Assembly (NCBI GenBank): GCA_963205185.1
Contig: CAUJHZ010000073.1
Span: 1-58,240, forward strand
Length of the DNA: 58,240 nt
Direction of reading: 5' to 3'
Source: Planctomycetota bacterium
Lineage (GTDB): Bacteria; Planctomycetota; Phycisphaerae; Phycisphaerales; UBA5793
The position numbers and the translations under genes were made by a program. The notes under the pieces are model-generated. The model saw nothing but the letters and a program-made list of their open reading frames with translations. It made no database searches and was not told where the DNA came from. How positions within the stretch are numbered: the first letter of the stretch is position 1; every line of letters starts with the position of its first letter. Below are positions 8,023-18,106 of the stretch, piece after piece.

Positions 8023-8886
8023 GTGAACGCCAAAGCCGACTCACTCGCCTCGGCCGGTCCTGAAGCCACGTGCATCGTGTGCGGCTACGACCTGCGCGCC
8101 CAGCCGCCGCAGGGAAAGTGCCCCGAGTGCGGCACGGATGTGGAGCGATCGCTGCATGGCGATTGGCTGCGGTTCGCCGAACGGTCGTGGGTGCGCACCG
8201 TCTCGCGCGGTCTTGCGTGGACGTGGTGGGGTGTGTTCATTCTTGTGCTCGCGATCACGCTCGCAACAGGGACACTGCTGGTCGGTCTGGTGCTCACTGC
8301 GGCGGTGGGGTTCGAATTGCCTGACGCCACTCTGGGAGTGCTGACGTCCTTGGTCGGACTTGTCACCATCGGAGACCTGTTGGTGATTTCCCTCGGACTG
8401 TGGTGGCTGACGGCGCCTGAGCCGCGCACGGCTGCGGAGCCGCTACGGCCGCTATTGCTGCGCACACTGACGTCCGTGGCCCTCCCTGTGATCTTCCTGG
8501 GCTCGGCACTTGCACAATGGTGGACCCTTACCCTGGCATGGCCCGCGTGGGTATTGAACATCACCGATGCCCTCGCGGCGCTGCTCATCGGCGCGCAGGT
8601 TTGGCTTCTTATCGAACACCTTCGGCAAATCGAGCGGCGCTGCCGCGGCTTCGAACCCGCGCGCGATAGGCTGCTGAAAAAGTACCGACGGCAGACGGTG
8701 GGTGTGGCGATCTCGATGGTGATCTTGTCCGTTGGGATGTTCCTGATCATCGGGCGCTCATTCGGCATTGGCCTGCTCTACCTCGCCTGGATCGCGGCGC
8801 TCGGCTTGACGGGCGAGACCCGCAAGCGCATCCGGTTGGAGTTGGCGGTTTCGCCCGGAACTGAACACGGGGGCCAGCCGCCGTGA
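8023..8886 (+). CDS. Zinc-ribbon multi-pass membrane protein
   Basis: This 287-residue protein opens with a zinc ribbon, CIVCGYDLR at about residues 16-24 and CPECG at about 32-36. About six hydrophobic segments follow. The CxxCGYDL/CPECG ribbon ahead of membrane helices recurs in many planctomycete proteins of unknown role, and two more examples lie at 9426 and 14778. GTG 8023 is chosen because it places the ribbon at the N-terminus and lies 7 nt after a TATCCT box. The stop overlaps the next gene by 4 bp (GTGA), so the two are translationally coupled. Function is unknown. Confidence 0.75.
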   Translation: MNAKADSLASAGPEATCIVCGYDLRAQPPQGKCPECGTDVERSLHGDWLRFAERSWVRTVSRGLAWTWWGVFILVLAITLATGTLLVGLVLTAAVGFELPDATLGVLTSLVGLVTIGDLLVISLGLWWLTAPEPRTAAEPLRPLLLRTLTSVALPVIFLGSALAQWWTLTLAWPAWVLNITDALAALLIGAQVWLLIEHLRQIERRCRGFEPARDRLLKKYRRQTVGVAISMVILSVGMFLIIGRSFGIGLLYLAWIAALGLTGETRKRIRLELAVSPGTEHGGQPP

Positions 8887-9413
8887 GCTGGTGGTGGTGG
8901 CTTGGGATTGTGGTCGGTGGGCTGCTGGCCCTGCTCTTCGCCGCCGGAGCGATCGCTGCTCTGGCCATTTCGGCTCTCGCGCTCGTGAGCCTGCCGCTGA
9001 GCATCTGGCAGCGATGGTGCGATGAACGCCGCCGCGTCACCTGGCATGCGCCGGGGTTGGGCGATCTCAGCTCTCTCGATGGCAAAGCGTGGACCGCAGA
9101 GATTGGAGAACTCACGCTGTTTGTTGACACGCACGGCGGGCCGCCATCGCCTTCGCAACTGCAGGCCTGCCGGCTGCTCTGCGCAGACCTGCAGCGCATC
9201 CGCAGTCTCGCTTTCGATTATCTCAAGGCTGACGGAACACTCGACGCATGGCTCGGTCCCGGCGTGCAACTACTTGACATGACGCTTGCTTCGCTTCAAC
9301 TCAAAGAGCACGGCCGCTTCACCGCAACACTTGAACATTCCAGCGATGTGTACACCGGCTACATCGTCGATTTCGTCGATGGCGCGGTGGTCGATTCCAT
9401 GGTGATACACTGA
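8883..9413 (+). CDS. Membrane-anchored protein of unknown function
   Basis: This 176-residue protein has one long N-terminal hydrophobic segment (about residues 2-40, starting SWWWWLGIVVGG) followed by a soluble domain. The GTG start overlaps the stop of the zinc-ribbon gene, so the two form an operon. The soluble part (about 60-176) has no recognised domain, though its alternating polar and hydrophobic runs suggest a mixed alpha/beta fold. No catalytic motif is apparent. Confidence 0.65.
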   Translation: MSWWWWLGIVVGGLLALLFAAGAIAALAISALALVSLPLSIWQRWCDERRRVTWHAPGLGDLSSLDGKAWTAEIGELTLFVDTHGGPPSPSQLQACRLLCADLQRIRSLAFDYLKADGTLDAWLGPGVQLLDMTLASLQLKEHGRFTATLEHSSDVYTGYIVDFVDGAVVDSMVIH

Positions 9414-9425
9414 CGGTCGGCGATC

Positions 9426-9929
9426 ATGCCCAGTCGTCCGCCCATCCCGCGCTGCATCGATTGCGACTACCGCCTTGAGGGACTGGTCGAGAATCGCTGC
9501 CCCGAGTGCGGTCGGCCGTTCGATCCGATGAATGCGGATACCTTTACGATTGAGCGCCGGCCGTCGCGCGGCTGGCTCATTGCAACCGGGTTTGTCTGGT
9601 GTTACCCGCTGCTCTGGAATCTGCTCTGCCTGTTCACCTGGCTGGTCGCCTGGATGCACCTGGGCCACCCGCCGCAGGCCTGGGTTGACGATCCGAACTC
9701 GATCTCGTCTCTCGTCGATGTGCTGGTCTTTATCTCGGTGCTGGCGATCGGATTCGTGCCCGTGGCGCTGATGTGCGGCTTCGCAGCCAACCTGTGGCTG
9801 GGCCGAGTCCTGCGCCTGCCCGTCGGCCGGCAGATCCTGATGCACGTGCTGTTCATCATTGTCTGGTTCGCGCAGCTCGCGATCGTCCGGATGGACCCAA
9901 CCGGGACCACGATGTGGCTGATGGACTGA
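9426..9929 (+). CDS. Zinc-ribbon membrane protein
   Basis: This 167-residue protein has an N-terminal zinc ribbon, CIDCDYRLEG at about residues 10-19 and CPECG at about 26-30. Three or more hydrophobic helices follow. The ribbon is the same type as in the genes at 8023 and 14778, although the usual CGYDL is here CDYRL. It starts 12 bp after the preceding gene and is probably in the same operon. No enzymatic motif is seen. Confidence 0.7.
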   Translation: MPSRPPIPRCIDCDYRLEGLVENRCPECGRPFDPMNADTFTIERRPSRGWLIATGFVWCYPLLWNLLCLFTWLVAWMHLGHPPQAWVDDPNSISSLVDVLVFISVLAIGFVPVALMCGFAANLWLGRVLRLPVGRQILMHVLFIIVWFAQLAIVRMDPTGTTMWLMD

Positions 9930-9988
9930 TGCCGCCGGGCCGCAATTTCGGGAAAAGTTCCCATCTCGGCTCGCCGGTCGCCGGCCCA

Positions 9989-9994
9989 TATACT
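9989..9994 (+). promoter_or_regulatory. -10-like TATACT upstream of icd
   Basis: TATACT matches the sigma-70 -10 consensus at five of six positions. It would give an icd leader of about 50 nt. No good -35 hexamer was found at the usual distance. Confidence 0.35.
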
Positions 9995-10049
9995 GCCCGG
10001 CACCGGAGTGCTTTGGATCGAGTTTCACCAGCCGAATGCGGAGAAAACC

Positions 10050-11492
<1,443 letters not shown>

Positions 11493-11523
11493 AGCGTGGC
11501 GGGCTGGGGGTAACGAGGCTGAA

Positions 11524-12045
11524 TCACCCTCGGCCGCCGGGCTGGCCGGCGGCGCGACTGAGCGATACGACCTCGATCCGCTCCGCGCCAACGATTCGGT
11601 GGGCGCCCTGGACGAATCCATGCTTTGCGTAGAGTGCGAGGGCTGCGGTATTGCGCACCGCCGTCGAGACCGTGAGGTCGTGCGCTGGATAGGTGTCGAT
11701 GACCGCCTGCAGCAGGCGGCGGCCGACGCCACGCCGCAGATGCGTCGGCATCACCACAAGCGAACCGATGTGAAGCGTGTTGCGAGGCGCGTCCGAGGCG
11801 CGCTCGACGCCAATGGCTCCGATGATCGTGCCGTCGATGAACGCGGCGAAGAACTCCTCCGGTGATGACCGGATGGATTCTGCGGTGCGCTCGAGCGGCT
11901 CGAATCGCCGTACGCCGATCCACTTCGCCTCGAGCGCGTATGCCGCCACCCACACGGCGTGGATGGATCGAGCAACGTCGGCCGATCGGTGATCGACGGT
12001 TTCAATGGTCAGGCCCGCCAAGATCGATTCTCCGAGCGACCGCAC
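11524..12045 (-). CDS. GNAT-family N-acetyltransferase
   Basis: This protein of about 173 residues has the acetyl-CoA binding motif A of GNAT enzymes: HIGSLVVMPTHLRRGVGRRL, with the R/Q-x-x-G-x-G/A loop as RRGVGR. Motif B follows around NTAALALYAKHGFV. Members acetylate amines on proteins, small metabolites or antibiotics, and the substrate is not evident. The start is uncertain: GTG 12045 or TTG 12021 both place the fold correctly, and the frame is open further upstream. It converges on icd with a 31-bp gap. Confidence 0.75.
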   Translation of the reverse strand: MRSLGESILAGLTIETVDHRSADVARSIHAVWVAAYALEAKWIGVRRFEPLERTAESIRSSPEEFFAAFIDGTIIGAIGVERASDAPRNTLHIGSLVVMPTHLRRGVGRRLLQAVIDTYPAHDLTVSTAVRNTAALALYAKHGFVQGAHRIVGAERIEVVSLSRAAGQPGGRG

Positions 12046-12150
12046 TTTTGAGCAACGCGCATCGGGAAAGCGCGGCGGGTATGTTAGCGATGGTGGACCT
12101 CTGAATTGCCGCGACGGAATCGCGTTACTGGACGCCGCAATAATCAGCAC

Positions 12151-13317
12151 ATGCCGGATCCCGCTTATGAAGAAGACGCGGCCATCGTCCGCTGCTACAC
12201 GCGCGCCGGGCGCTGGGGGCTCGTCGCCGCGGCGGGCCTGATGACGCTCGTCACGGCTTTGCTTATCCCTGGGTTCTGGTCGATGGGCCTGACGACGCTG
12301 TCGGTTGCCTTCTCGCTAATTCTGCTGGGCCTGACTGTGTTTTCGGTGATCATTGCCGCCGCGAGCATGTTCAACAGGGTCCGCATCCACGTGATGGGCG
12401 GCGACGTGGTGATCGAATCAGGCCCCGTGCCGTGGAATTCATCGCGCGTCATCGCCGCGGCGAGCATCGAGCAGTTGTATGTGCAGCAGGCGCCGCTGGG
12501 CAAGCCCTTCTGGCCGAGCCTCGGCGGGCCGTATGACGTCAAGGCGAGGTTGAGCGGCGGACGGTGGATCACGCTCGTCTCCGGCTGCTGCACGGCGGAA
12601 GATGCGCAGCGCGTCGAGCGGCTGGTCGAGCAGATGCTTGATCGGCGCGATGAGTACGGTGACATCGATGACGATGAGCGCTCCGAGGTCTTCGCCGACT
12701 GGCGGAAGTCGCTCGGCCCGCGGCCGTCGTGGCTGAGGGTGCATCAGCAGGATGCGCTGGTGAACATCCGCTATCGCGACCCCACGCCGCGGCTGATCCT
12801 GCACACCGCAGCCGGCGCTGCTCTGGCCGTCGCCGCATTCTGGATGCTCTTTCACTGGTCGCTGAGCGGCTTCGATGCGGCGCTGTGCGTGATCGCCGCA
12901 GCCGTCGGCGTCATTGGCGTTATCGTGGTTCTCACTCGGCGACGGATCATCATCGTGAATGCAACCCACATCGCCCGGTCCGCCACCTGGCCGCTGTCGA
13001 AACTGCGCCAGGTGGCCATCGAGCGGAGACTGGTCCAGTCTTTGGATTGCCGCAGCAGGACCGTAACGAAGCGTCTCTGGAAGAGGCACGTGTGGTCGTG
13101 GGATCGGCGTTACAACTCGATCCGGTATCGGCGCTACTGGGTCGTGGCGTACAACGCCGAACTCGGGCACTTTCGAATCACCGATGACCTGAAGACTCGG
13201 CGCGAGGCGCTGCACCTGATGAACGAGATCGGCAGTGCGCTGAAAGTCGTCGCCGCAACCACGCCGTGGTCGGATGACGGCGATGGCGAGGCGTGCCGTT
13301 CCGGCCACGGGCAGTAG
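12151..13317 (+). CDS. Membrane protein of unknown function
   Basis: This 388-residue protein has two pairs of hydrophobic segments (about residues 24-75 and 215-265). Each pair is followed by a soluble region of about 120 residues beginning with RVRIHVMGGDVVIE or RRRIIIVNATHIA. The two halves look like an internal repeat of a PH-like (bPH/DUF304) membrane protein, but this is a guess from layout. ATG 12151 is preceded by AATAAT at a 6-nt distance. No other family is recognised. Confidence 0.6.
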   Translation: MPDPAYEEDAAIVRCYTRAGRWGLVAAAGLMTLVTALLIPGFWSMGLTTLSVAFSLILLGLTVFSVIIAAASMFNRVRIHVMGGDVVIESGPVPWNSSRVIAAASIEQLYVQQAPLGKPFWPSLGGPYDVKARLSGGRWITLVSGCCTAEDAQRVERLVEQMLDRRDEYGDIDDDERSEVFADWRKSLGPRPSWLRVHQQDALVNIRYRDPTPRLILHTAAGAALAVAAFWMLFHWSLSGFDAALCVIAAAVGVIGVIVVLTRRRIIIVNATHIARSATWPLSKLRQVAIERRLVQSLDCRSRTVTKRLWKRHVWSWDRRYNSIRYRRYWVVAYNAELGHFRITDDLKTRREALHLMNEIGSALKVVAATTPWSDDGDGEACRSGHGQ

Positions 13318-13463
13318 GGCCGCCCTATCTTCCATCGGTAGTAGGAGTGGCGCCGCAATAGAACCTCTCTCCGTTCGTTGATCTGCTGGACGCGTGTGAC
13401 GAGTGAACTCAACTCAGCGCAGCATGAGCGCTTCAGTTCGGCATCAAACCTGTGGAGATCATC

Positions 13464-14510
13464 ATGAAACTCAATTCCAGACGCAACGTGCTTGCGGCGA
13501 TCTTCGGCTCGGTGATGCTCGGTCTGCCGGTGGCCGCTTCGGCCCAGCAGCCGAGTGACGCGCAGCCGCCGGCCGATCAGCAGGCGCAGCCGGATGTGCG
13601 GCCGCAGCGGCAGATGCGCCGTCAGCGATTGCTGCAGCGCGATCAGCAGGCGCCCCCTCCGGGCGCGCCAGGTCAGGGTGAAATGCAAGGCGACCCTGCG
13701 TTTCCCGAGGGAGCGCCGCCTCCGCCCTCGATGATGGAGCAGCCGCAGTTCCGCTCGCCGCCGATGCAGGGCGGAAGGGGACAGCGCTTCGACCCCGCCG
13801 GCCCGCGCGGCCAAGGCCGCGCTCTGGCGCCTGGCGGCCAGCCTCGCGGACCCGAGGCGCGGCAGTTGCGGCGGCAGATGCGCCACGAGCGAATGCAGCA
13901 GCGGCGCCTGCGCCGGCTGAATGAACGCGGCATGGGAATGCCGGGCCAGCAGGGCTGGGCGCCTCAGCGCGGGGCGGGATTCGGGCCGATGGGTGGCCAA
14001 GGCTTCGGCGGCCCCGCAGGACCGCAAGGACCCCGGCCGATGGCGGGCGGGCGATTCGGCGGACCGGGATTCGGTCCGGGATTCGGTCCGGGCCCTGGCG
14101 GCGCCGGGCCGGGAGTGCCAGGACGCGCCATGGGCCAGCGGGACCCGCGCGGTCCAATGCAGCCGGGAATGGGCGGACCGCCGAGAGGCATGCGGCAAGG
14201 CTTCGGCCCTCCGCCCGGTGGACCGCCGGGAATGATGCAACCGGGCCCGATGCAGCCGAGAATGCACGGCGGCGGTCCTCCCGAAAAGAAGCCCGGCGAT
14301 GGTCGGCCGTTCATGGGCGGAGGCGCCGGACCCGGACGCAAACCCGGTCCGATGCAGCCGAACATGCGAGACGGCGGTCCTCCGAGCAAGAAGCCCGGCG
14401 GCGGCGGCGGGCCGGGACAGAAGCCCCGTGTGATGCAGCCGCGCATGGGTGGCGGTGGCGGACCAGGCGAGAAGCCCCTGTCTCCTCCAACGGATCCCAT
14501 CGACTGGTAA
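13464..14510 (+). CDS. Exported Gly/Pro/Met/Arg-rich low-complexity protein
   Basis: This 348-residue protein has a clear signal peptide (residues 1-28, ending AASAQQ). The mature part is dominated by Pro, Gly, Gln, Arg and Met. Between about 230 and 340 it carries degenerate repeats of roughly 28 residues built on PMQPxM, GGGPP, KKPG and PGxKP. A GGAG site lies 6 nt before ATG 13464. No folded domain is evident; it could be a disordered wall or matrix protein. Such composition also arises as a translation of GC-rich DNA, but the signal peptide, ribosome site and downstream terminator argue for a real gene. Confidence 0.65.
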   Translation: MKLNSRRNVLAAIFGSVMLGLPVAASAQQPSDAQPPADQQAQPDVRPQRQMRRQRLLQRDQQAPPPGAPGQGEMQGDPAFPEGAPPPPSMMEQPQFRSPPMQGGRGQRFDPAGPRGQGRALAPGGQPRGPEARQLRRQMRHERMQQRRLRRLNERGMGMPGQQGWAPQRGAGFGPMGGQGFGGPAGPQGPRPMAGGRFGGPGFGPGFGPGPGGAGPGVPGRAMGQRDPRGPMQPGMGGPPRGMRQGFGPPPGGPPGMMQPGPMQPRMHGGGPPEKKPGDGRPFMGGGAGPGRKPGPMQPNMRDGGPPSKKPGGGGGPGQKPRVMQPRMGGGGGPGEKPLSPPTDPIDW

Positions 14511-14543
14511 GCGAACCGATCGGCGCAATAACTCAATCACAGG

Positions 14544-14574
14544 CGAAGCGCTCCTCACCTTCAGGAGCGCTTCG
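14544..14574 (+). terminator. Rho-independent terminator
   Basis: A perfect 12-bp stem pairs CGAAGCGCTCCT (14544-14555) with AGGAGCGCTTCG (14563-14574) around a 7-nt loop. The sequence TTCGTTTCT follows. It lies 33 bp after the stop of the Gly/Pro-rich protein gene. Confidence 0.8.
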
Positions 14575-14644
14575 TTCGTTTCTCGCCGCGCCGCCGGTCG
14601 CGGGTCGCCGTTTCTGGCAGCGGTCTGTTGCTCAAACCAGCCAC

Positions 14645-14736
14645 TCCCGCGCGGGCGGGATCGACGATGCGCCGCTCGCGATCCAACCCGGAGTCCATCC
14701 GCTTGGACGCTCGTGGATGCCTGCCTGCGCAGGCAT
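14645..14736. repeat. REP-like palindromic element with two hairpins
   Basis: Two short hairpins with 4-nt loops sit about 60 bp apart. TCCCGC (14645-14650) pairs with GCGGGA (14655-14660), and ATGCCTGC (14717-14724) pairs with GCAGGCAT (14729-14736). The layout resembles the paired extragenic palindromes (BIME-like) found across many GC-rich bacteria, whose arms typically read as GTCATGCC...GGCAT. It lies between a terminator and the next gene. Confidence 0.6.
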
Positions 14737-14777
14737 GACGGTGCTGGCGCATCTTTGGGCAACAGACTTGGTACACT

Positions 14778-15191
14778 ATGAGCGTGGTCGAACCTCCGCC
14801 GATCATCCAGCCCTCCGGCTACGCCTGTATCGAATGCGGCTATGACCTGTCCGGCACTGCCATCGGCGGGCAATGCCCCGAGTGCGGCCGGGCGACCGTG
14901 GACTCGCTGCGCGCGCAGAATGTCCAGACGCCAACGTCTTCGCTGCCCATCACGGCCATGGTGCTCGGCATTGTGAGCGTGGTTTCGCTCGTCGTGTGTG
15001 TGCCGCTGATCATCTGCGGGCCGTTCGCACTGGGGCTTGGATGGAAAGCGCATCGCGACATCCGCTCCGGAGCGATCGTCGGTTCAACAGGCATGGCGAT
15101 GGCGGGCATGGCAATGGGGGGCATCAGCTCCGCGCTTCTGGCGTTCTTCATTGTCCTCGGATTTGTCGCGTTCACGGCGCACGGCTTCTGA
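14778..15191 (+). CDS. Zinc-ribbon DUF4190-like membrane protein
   Basis: This 137-residue protein begins with the planctomycete zinc ribbon, CIECGYDLSG at about residues 16-25 and CPECG at about 34-38. A DUF4190-like region with two membrane helices follows, including the hallmark AMVLGIVSVVSLV and GPFALGLGWKAHRDI segments. A TACACT hexamer sits immediately before ATG 14778. Transcription could therefore begin inside the frame, and GTG 14784 is an alternative start. Function is unknown. Confidence 0.7.
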   Translation: MSVVEPPPIIQPSGYACIECGYDLSGTAIGGQCPECGRATVDSLRAQNVQTPTSSLPITAMVLGIVSVVSLVVCVPLIICGPFALGLGWKAHRDIRSGAIVGSTGMAMAGMAMGGISSALLAFFIVLGFVAFTAHGF

Positions 15192-15194
15192 TCG

Positions 15195-16310
15195 TCACCC
15201 GGCGGCGACGGTTTCATAGAGTCGCGCGTAAGTCTCTCCAAGAACATCCACCGACGCAACCGCGCGAACGTGCTCTCGCGCTGCGTCAGCCATCGCCGCA
15301 CGCCTGGTGCGATCGCTCCACAGGCCGAGCCAGGCGCGGGCGATCTCATCCGGTCGGCCCGGCGGCACGAGGGTCATCATCGATTCATCGAACCAGTCGA
15401 TGACGCCGGGGATGCGCGTGGCGATGCACGGCACGCCGGCCGCCGCCGCCTCGAGCAGCGCGTTGGGGCAGCCTTCGCGCTGCGACGGAAAGAGAAAGAG
15501 ATCCGACGAACGGAGCAGCGCGCCCGTGTCATCGACGCAGCCATGAAAGACAGCGGGCGAGCGCGCTGCTTCGAGCGCCGCGCGCGTTGATCCGTCGCCG
15601 ACGATGTGCAGCTCGGCCCCGCCGTGCACCGCCCGCACTATGTTCAGAGCCTCGATGAGATCGCCGATGCGCTTTCGCGCTTCCAGACGGCCGACGTAGA
15701 TGGCACGAACCGCCGCGGGCCGGATCTCCGCAGGCGCTTCGGGCACGAACACGGCGTTGGGCAGTCGCACGATGCGCTGCGGCTCGATGCCCACCTGCCG
15801 CAGTTCATCCTCGATGGCGCTGCTGAGCGCGATGAAGATCTGGGCGCGGCGGATGACCGCCCACGCTGATTTCATCATCCGCTGCTGGCGGCGCCGGCGC
15901 CAGGGTTCAAACACCCGGGGCGAGGCGACTTCCGGCGGATTCGCCTCCGGATCGGCGAAGTGCAGCGCATCGCCCTGTGTGGCGATCTTGACCAGCGCGG
16001 TGATACCCCGAGCCCGCGCCCGCTGCACCACCGCGGCTGAAAAGGGGTCGATGGCGTGCACATGAAGCACCTGCACCCCGCCGAGAGCGCGATCGACGGC
16101 TGACCGCGAAGCTCGCCCGAGGCGCCAGGGAACGCCGTGCACGGCTGCATCTCCCGTGCGCCCCCTGAGTTGCAGTGCGTGATCGGAGTGGGTGATGATC
16201 GAAACGCCAGCGCCCGCTCGGGCCTGGTGCATGGCCAGCAGCAGCGCCTGTCGCTCGTAGCCGCCGACCCGGGAAGCCAGCGGAACAACGTGGGCGACCT
16301 GAATCGGCAT
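15195..16310 (-). CDS. GT4-family glycosyltransferase
   Basis: This 371-residue GT-B enzyme has an N-terminal acceptor half starting MPIQVAHVVPLASRVGGYE, typical of GT4. The donor half contains IYVGRLEARKRIGDLIEAL and the E-x7-E motif within REGCPNALLEAAAAGVP. It would transfer a sugar from a nucleotide donor in surface polysaccharide synthesis. ATG 16310 is preceded on its strand by TAGAAT with a 7-nt gap and no Shine-Dalgarno site, a leaderless layout. It is divergent from the GT2 gene, and the two -10 boxes overlap. Confidence 0.85.
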   Translation of the reverse strand: MPIQVAHVVPLASRVGGYERQALLLAMHQARAGAGVSIITHSDHALQLRGRTGDAAVHGVPWRLGRASRSAVDRALGGVQVLHVHAIDPFSAAVVQRARARGITALVKIATQGDALHFADPEANPPEVASPRVFEPWRRRRQQRMMKSAWAVIRRAQIFIALSSAIEDELRQVGIEPQRIVRLPNAVFVPEAPAEIRPAAVRAIYVGRLEARKRIGDLIEALNIVRAVHGGAELHIVGDGSTRAALEAARSPAVFHGCVDDTGALLRSSDLFLFPSQREGCPNALLEAAAAGVPCIATRIPGVIDWFDESMMTLVPPGRPDEIARAWLGLWSDRTRRAAMADAAREHVRAVASVDVLGETYARLYETVAAG

Positions 16311-16317
16311 CGGCGGG

Positions 16318-16327
16318 ATTCTACAAT
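16318..16327. promoter_or_regulatory. Overlapping divergent -10 boxes of the glycan cluster
   Basis: The 10 bp ATTCTACAAT contain TACAAT on the plus strand (16322-16327) and TAGAAT on the minus strand (16323-16318). The first faces the GT2/AsnB/GT4 genes and the second faces the GT4 gene at 16310. Polymerase probably cannot bind in both directions at once, which may make the two transcripts compete. Confidence 0.45.
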
Positions 16328-16387
16328 GGGGTGGTCCCCAGACGACCTCCCGCCTCGACCGACGTGCAGCACCATGCCGAGGTCCCC

Positions 16388-18106
16388 GTGACGCGAATCG
16401 AACCCAGGATGGATGGCGGCCTCGTCGCAACCACGCTTGCCCACACCGGCGACACGCTCCACTGGCTCGGCAAGCGCTTCGGCGGCAGCGGCCGCGGGCA
16501 CGTCACCCGCCGTGTGCTGGAAATATGGCGGCAGGGCGGGCGATCGCGACTGCGCGACCACCTGCTTGCCGAGCAGGCGGCGGCGCGGCGCGACTTGCGC
16601 TACCGGCGGTGGATGGCCGAGGTGGAGCCGGGCCTGCTGGCGCAAGTGGCCGTCGATGACGAGCTGATCCGTCGCGGGCCATCATTCACCATCATTGTCC
16701 CGGTGCACAATACCGACCCGGCGATGCTTTGCGCCTGCGTCGAGTCGGTCCTGGACCAGACCTATGCGAAGTGGTCACTCGTGCTCGTCGATGACGGGTC
16801 GCGGCGCGCTGAGGCCATCGAAGTGCTGCGCGAACTCAGCCGGCGCGATGATCGCATAAGCGTGGTTCGGCGCGGCGCGCAGGGCGGCATATCCGAAGCG
16901 ACGAACGCGGGTCTGGAAGTCGCCACCGGCGAATTCGTCGCCCTGCTCGATCACGATGACACGCTCAGCGACCACGCCCTGGTGGCGATGGCGGCGCGGA
17001 TCGCCGCCGAGCCTGGCGTTCGCGTCCTCTACAGCGATGAAGACAAGATCGACGAGCAGGGCAGGCGCCATACGCCGGTATTCAAGCCCGCGCTGAGTCC
17101 GCACCATCTCTTCACGAGTAACTACTGCTGTCACCTGCTGGTGGTGCGCGCTGATCTGATGCGCGAACTCGGCGGCCTGCGCACCGAGTTCAACGGCGCG
17201 CAGGATTACGACCTCGTGCTGCGCTGCCTGGAACGTGAGGCGCCCTTCGCGCACCTGCCGCTGGTGCTCTATCACTGGCGCACCCACCGCGATTCGACTT
17301 CGGGCGCCGGGCGGGCCAAGCCGTATGCGGCCGAAGCGGGGCGGCGCGCCCTGGCCGCGTTCACCGAGCATTGCGGTGTCGACGCCACAATCGAGCACAG
17401 TCCGTTTCTGCTTTCGTACCGCGCACGCCCGGCCGTGACGGTAGATGACCAGGTGCAGGTCGTGCGGACCCGATCCGATGGCGGCGTGGTCGAGCACGAC
17501 TGGAGCGATGCGCAGCGCGACGGCGGCTCGCGCTGGGTGCTGTTTCTGTCCGAGGAGATCGCCGGCATCAGCGGCGAGCAGGTTCGGGCCCTCGTGCAGG
17601 CCGCGAAGCTGCCGCGCAGCGGCGCCGTGGGCGGCGTCGTCATGACAGCGGACGGCCGCATCGACGACGCGGGCTGGCTGATCGACGCACAGGGGCGCGC
17701 GCGGGCGCGATACCGCGGCACTCACGCGGCCAATCCCGGCGCCGGCTGGGCGCTCCGGCTGCCGCGCAACGTCTCGTTCGTCGGGCCGCAGTGCCTGCTG
17801 GTGGAACGGGTGCAGCTTCAGCGCCTCCCCGGCGACTCCGACTCGCTTGTTCCGTGGTTTATCAGGCTCGCCATGGCCATGCGCCGGCAAGGGCGAGTGG
17901 CCCAGGTGGTCGGCGAGGTGCAGGTGCGCCGCACGCGGCCCGGTATGAGCGCCATCGCGCCGCAGCGCGGACTCGAACCTGACGGTCTGCTCAGCGACCA
18001 TCTGCAGTACGTCGAGCCGCAGTACGCGCCGCTTGAAAGCGATGACTCTGGAGCCGCAGCACCGCTTGTTGAAGGGGAGGGCCGATGTGCGGCATCGTCG
18101 GCCTGA
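16388..18106 (+). CDS. GT2-family glycosyltransferase with C-terminal extension
   Basis: This 572-residue protein has a GT-A domain at about residues 95-330. It contains FTIIVPVHNTDPAML, the nucleotide-binding VDDGS and a DxD-like DHDDT, followed by GAQDYDLVLRC as the acceptor-side motif. This is the rhamnosyl/GT2 pattern found in large cell-surface glycan enzymes. The last 200 or so residues have no recognised domain. GTG 16388 has GAGG 5 nt upstream and is preferred over GTG 16331. The 3' end overlaps asnB by 22 bp, so the two are coupled. Confidence 0.82.
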   Translation: MTRIEPRMDGGLVATTLAHTGDTLHWLGKRFGGSGRGHVTRRVLEIWRQGGRSRLRDHLLAEQAAARRDLRYRRWMAEVEPGLLAQVAVDDELIRRGPSFTIIVPVHNTDPAMLCACVESVLDQTYAKWSLVLVDDGSRRAEAIEVLRELSRRDDRISVVRRGAQGGISEATNAGLEVATGEFVALLDHDDTLSDHALVAMAARIAAEPGVRVLYSDEDKIDEQGRRHTPVFKPALSPHHLFTSNYCCHLLVVRADLMRELGGLRTEFNGAQDYDLVLRCLEREAPFAHLPLVLYHWRTHRDSTSGAGRAKPYAAEAGRRALAAFTEHCGVDATIEHSPFLLSYRARPAVTVDDQVQVVRTRSDGGVVEHDWSDAQRDGGSRWVLFLSEEIAGISGEQVRALVQAAKLPRSGAVGGVVMTADGRIDDAGWLIDAQGRARARYRGTHAANPGAGWALRLPRNVSFVGPQCLLVERVQLQRLPGDSDSLVPWFIRLAMAMRRQGRVAQVVGEVQVRRTRPGMSAIAPQRGLEPDGLLSDHLQYVEPQYAPLESDDSGAAAPLVEGEGRCAASSA

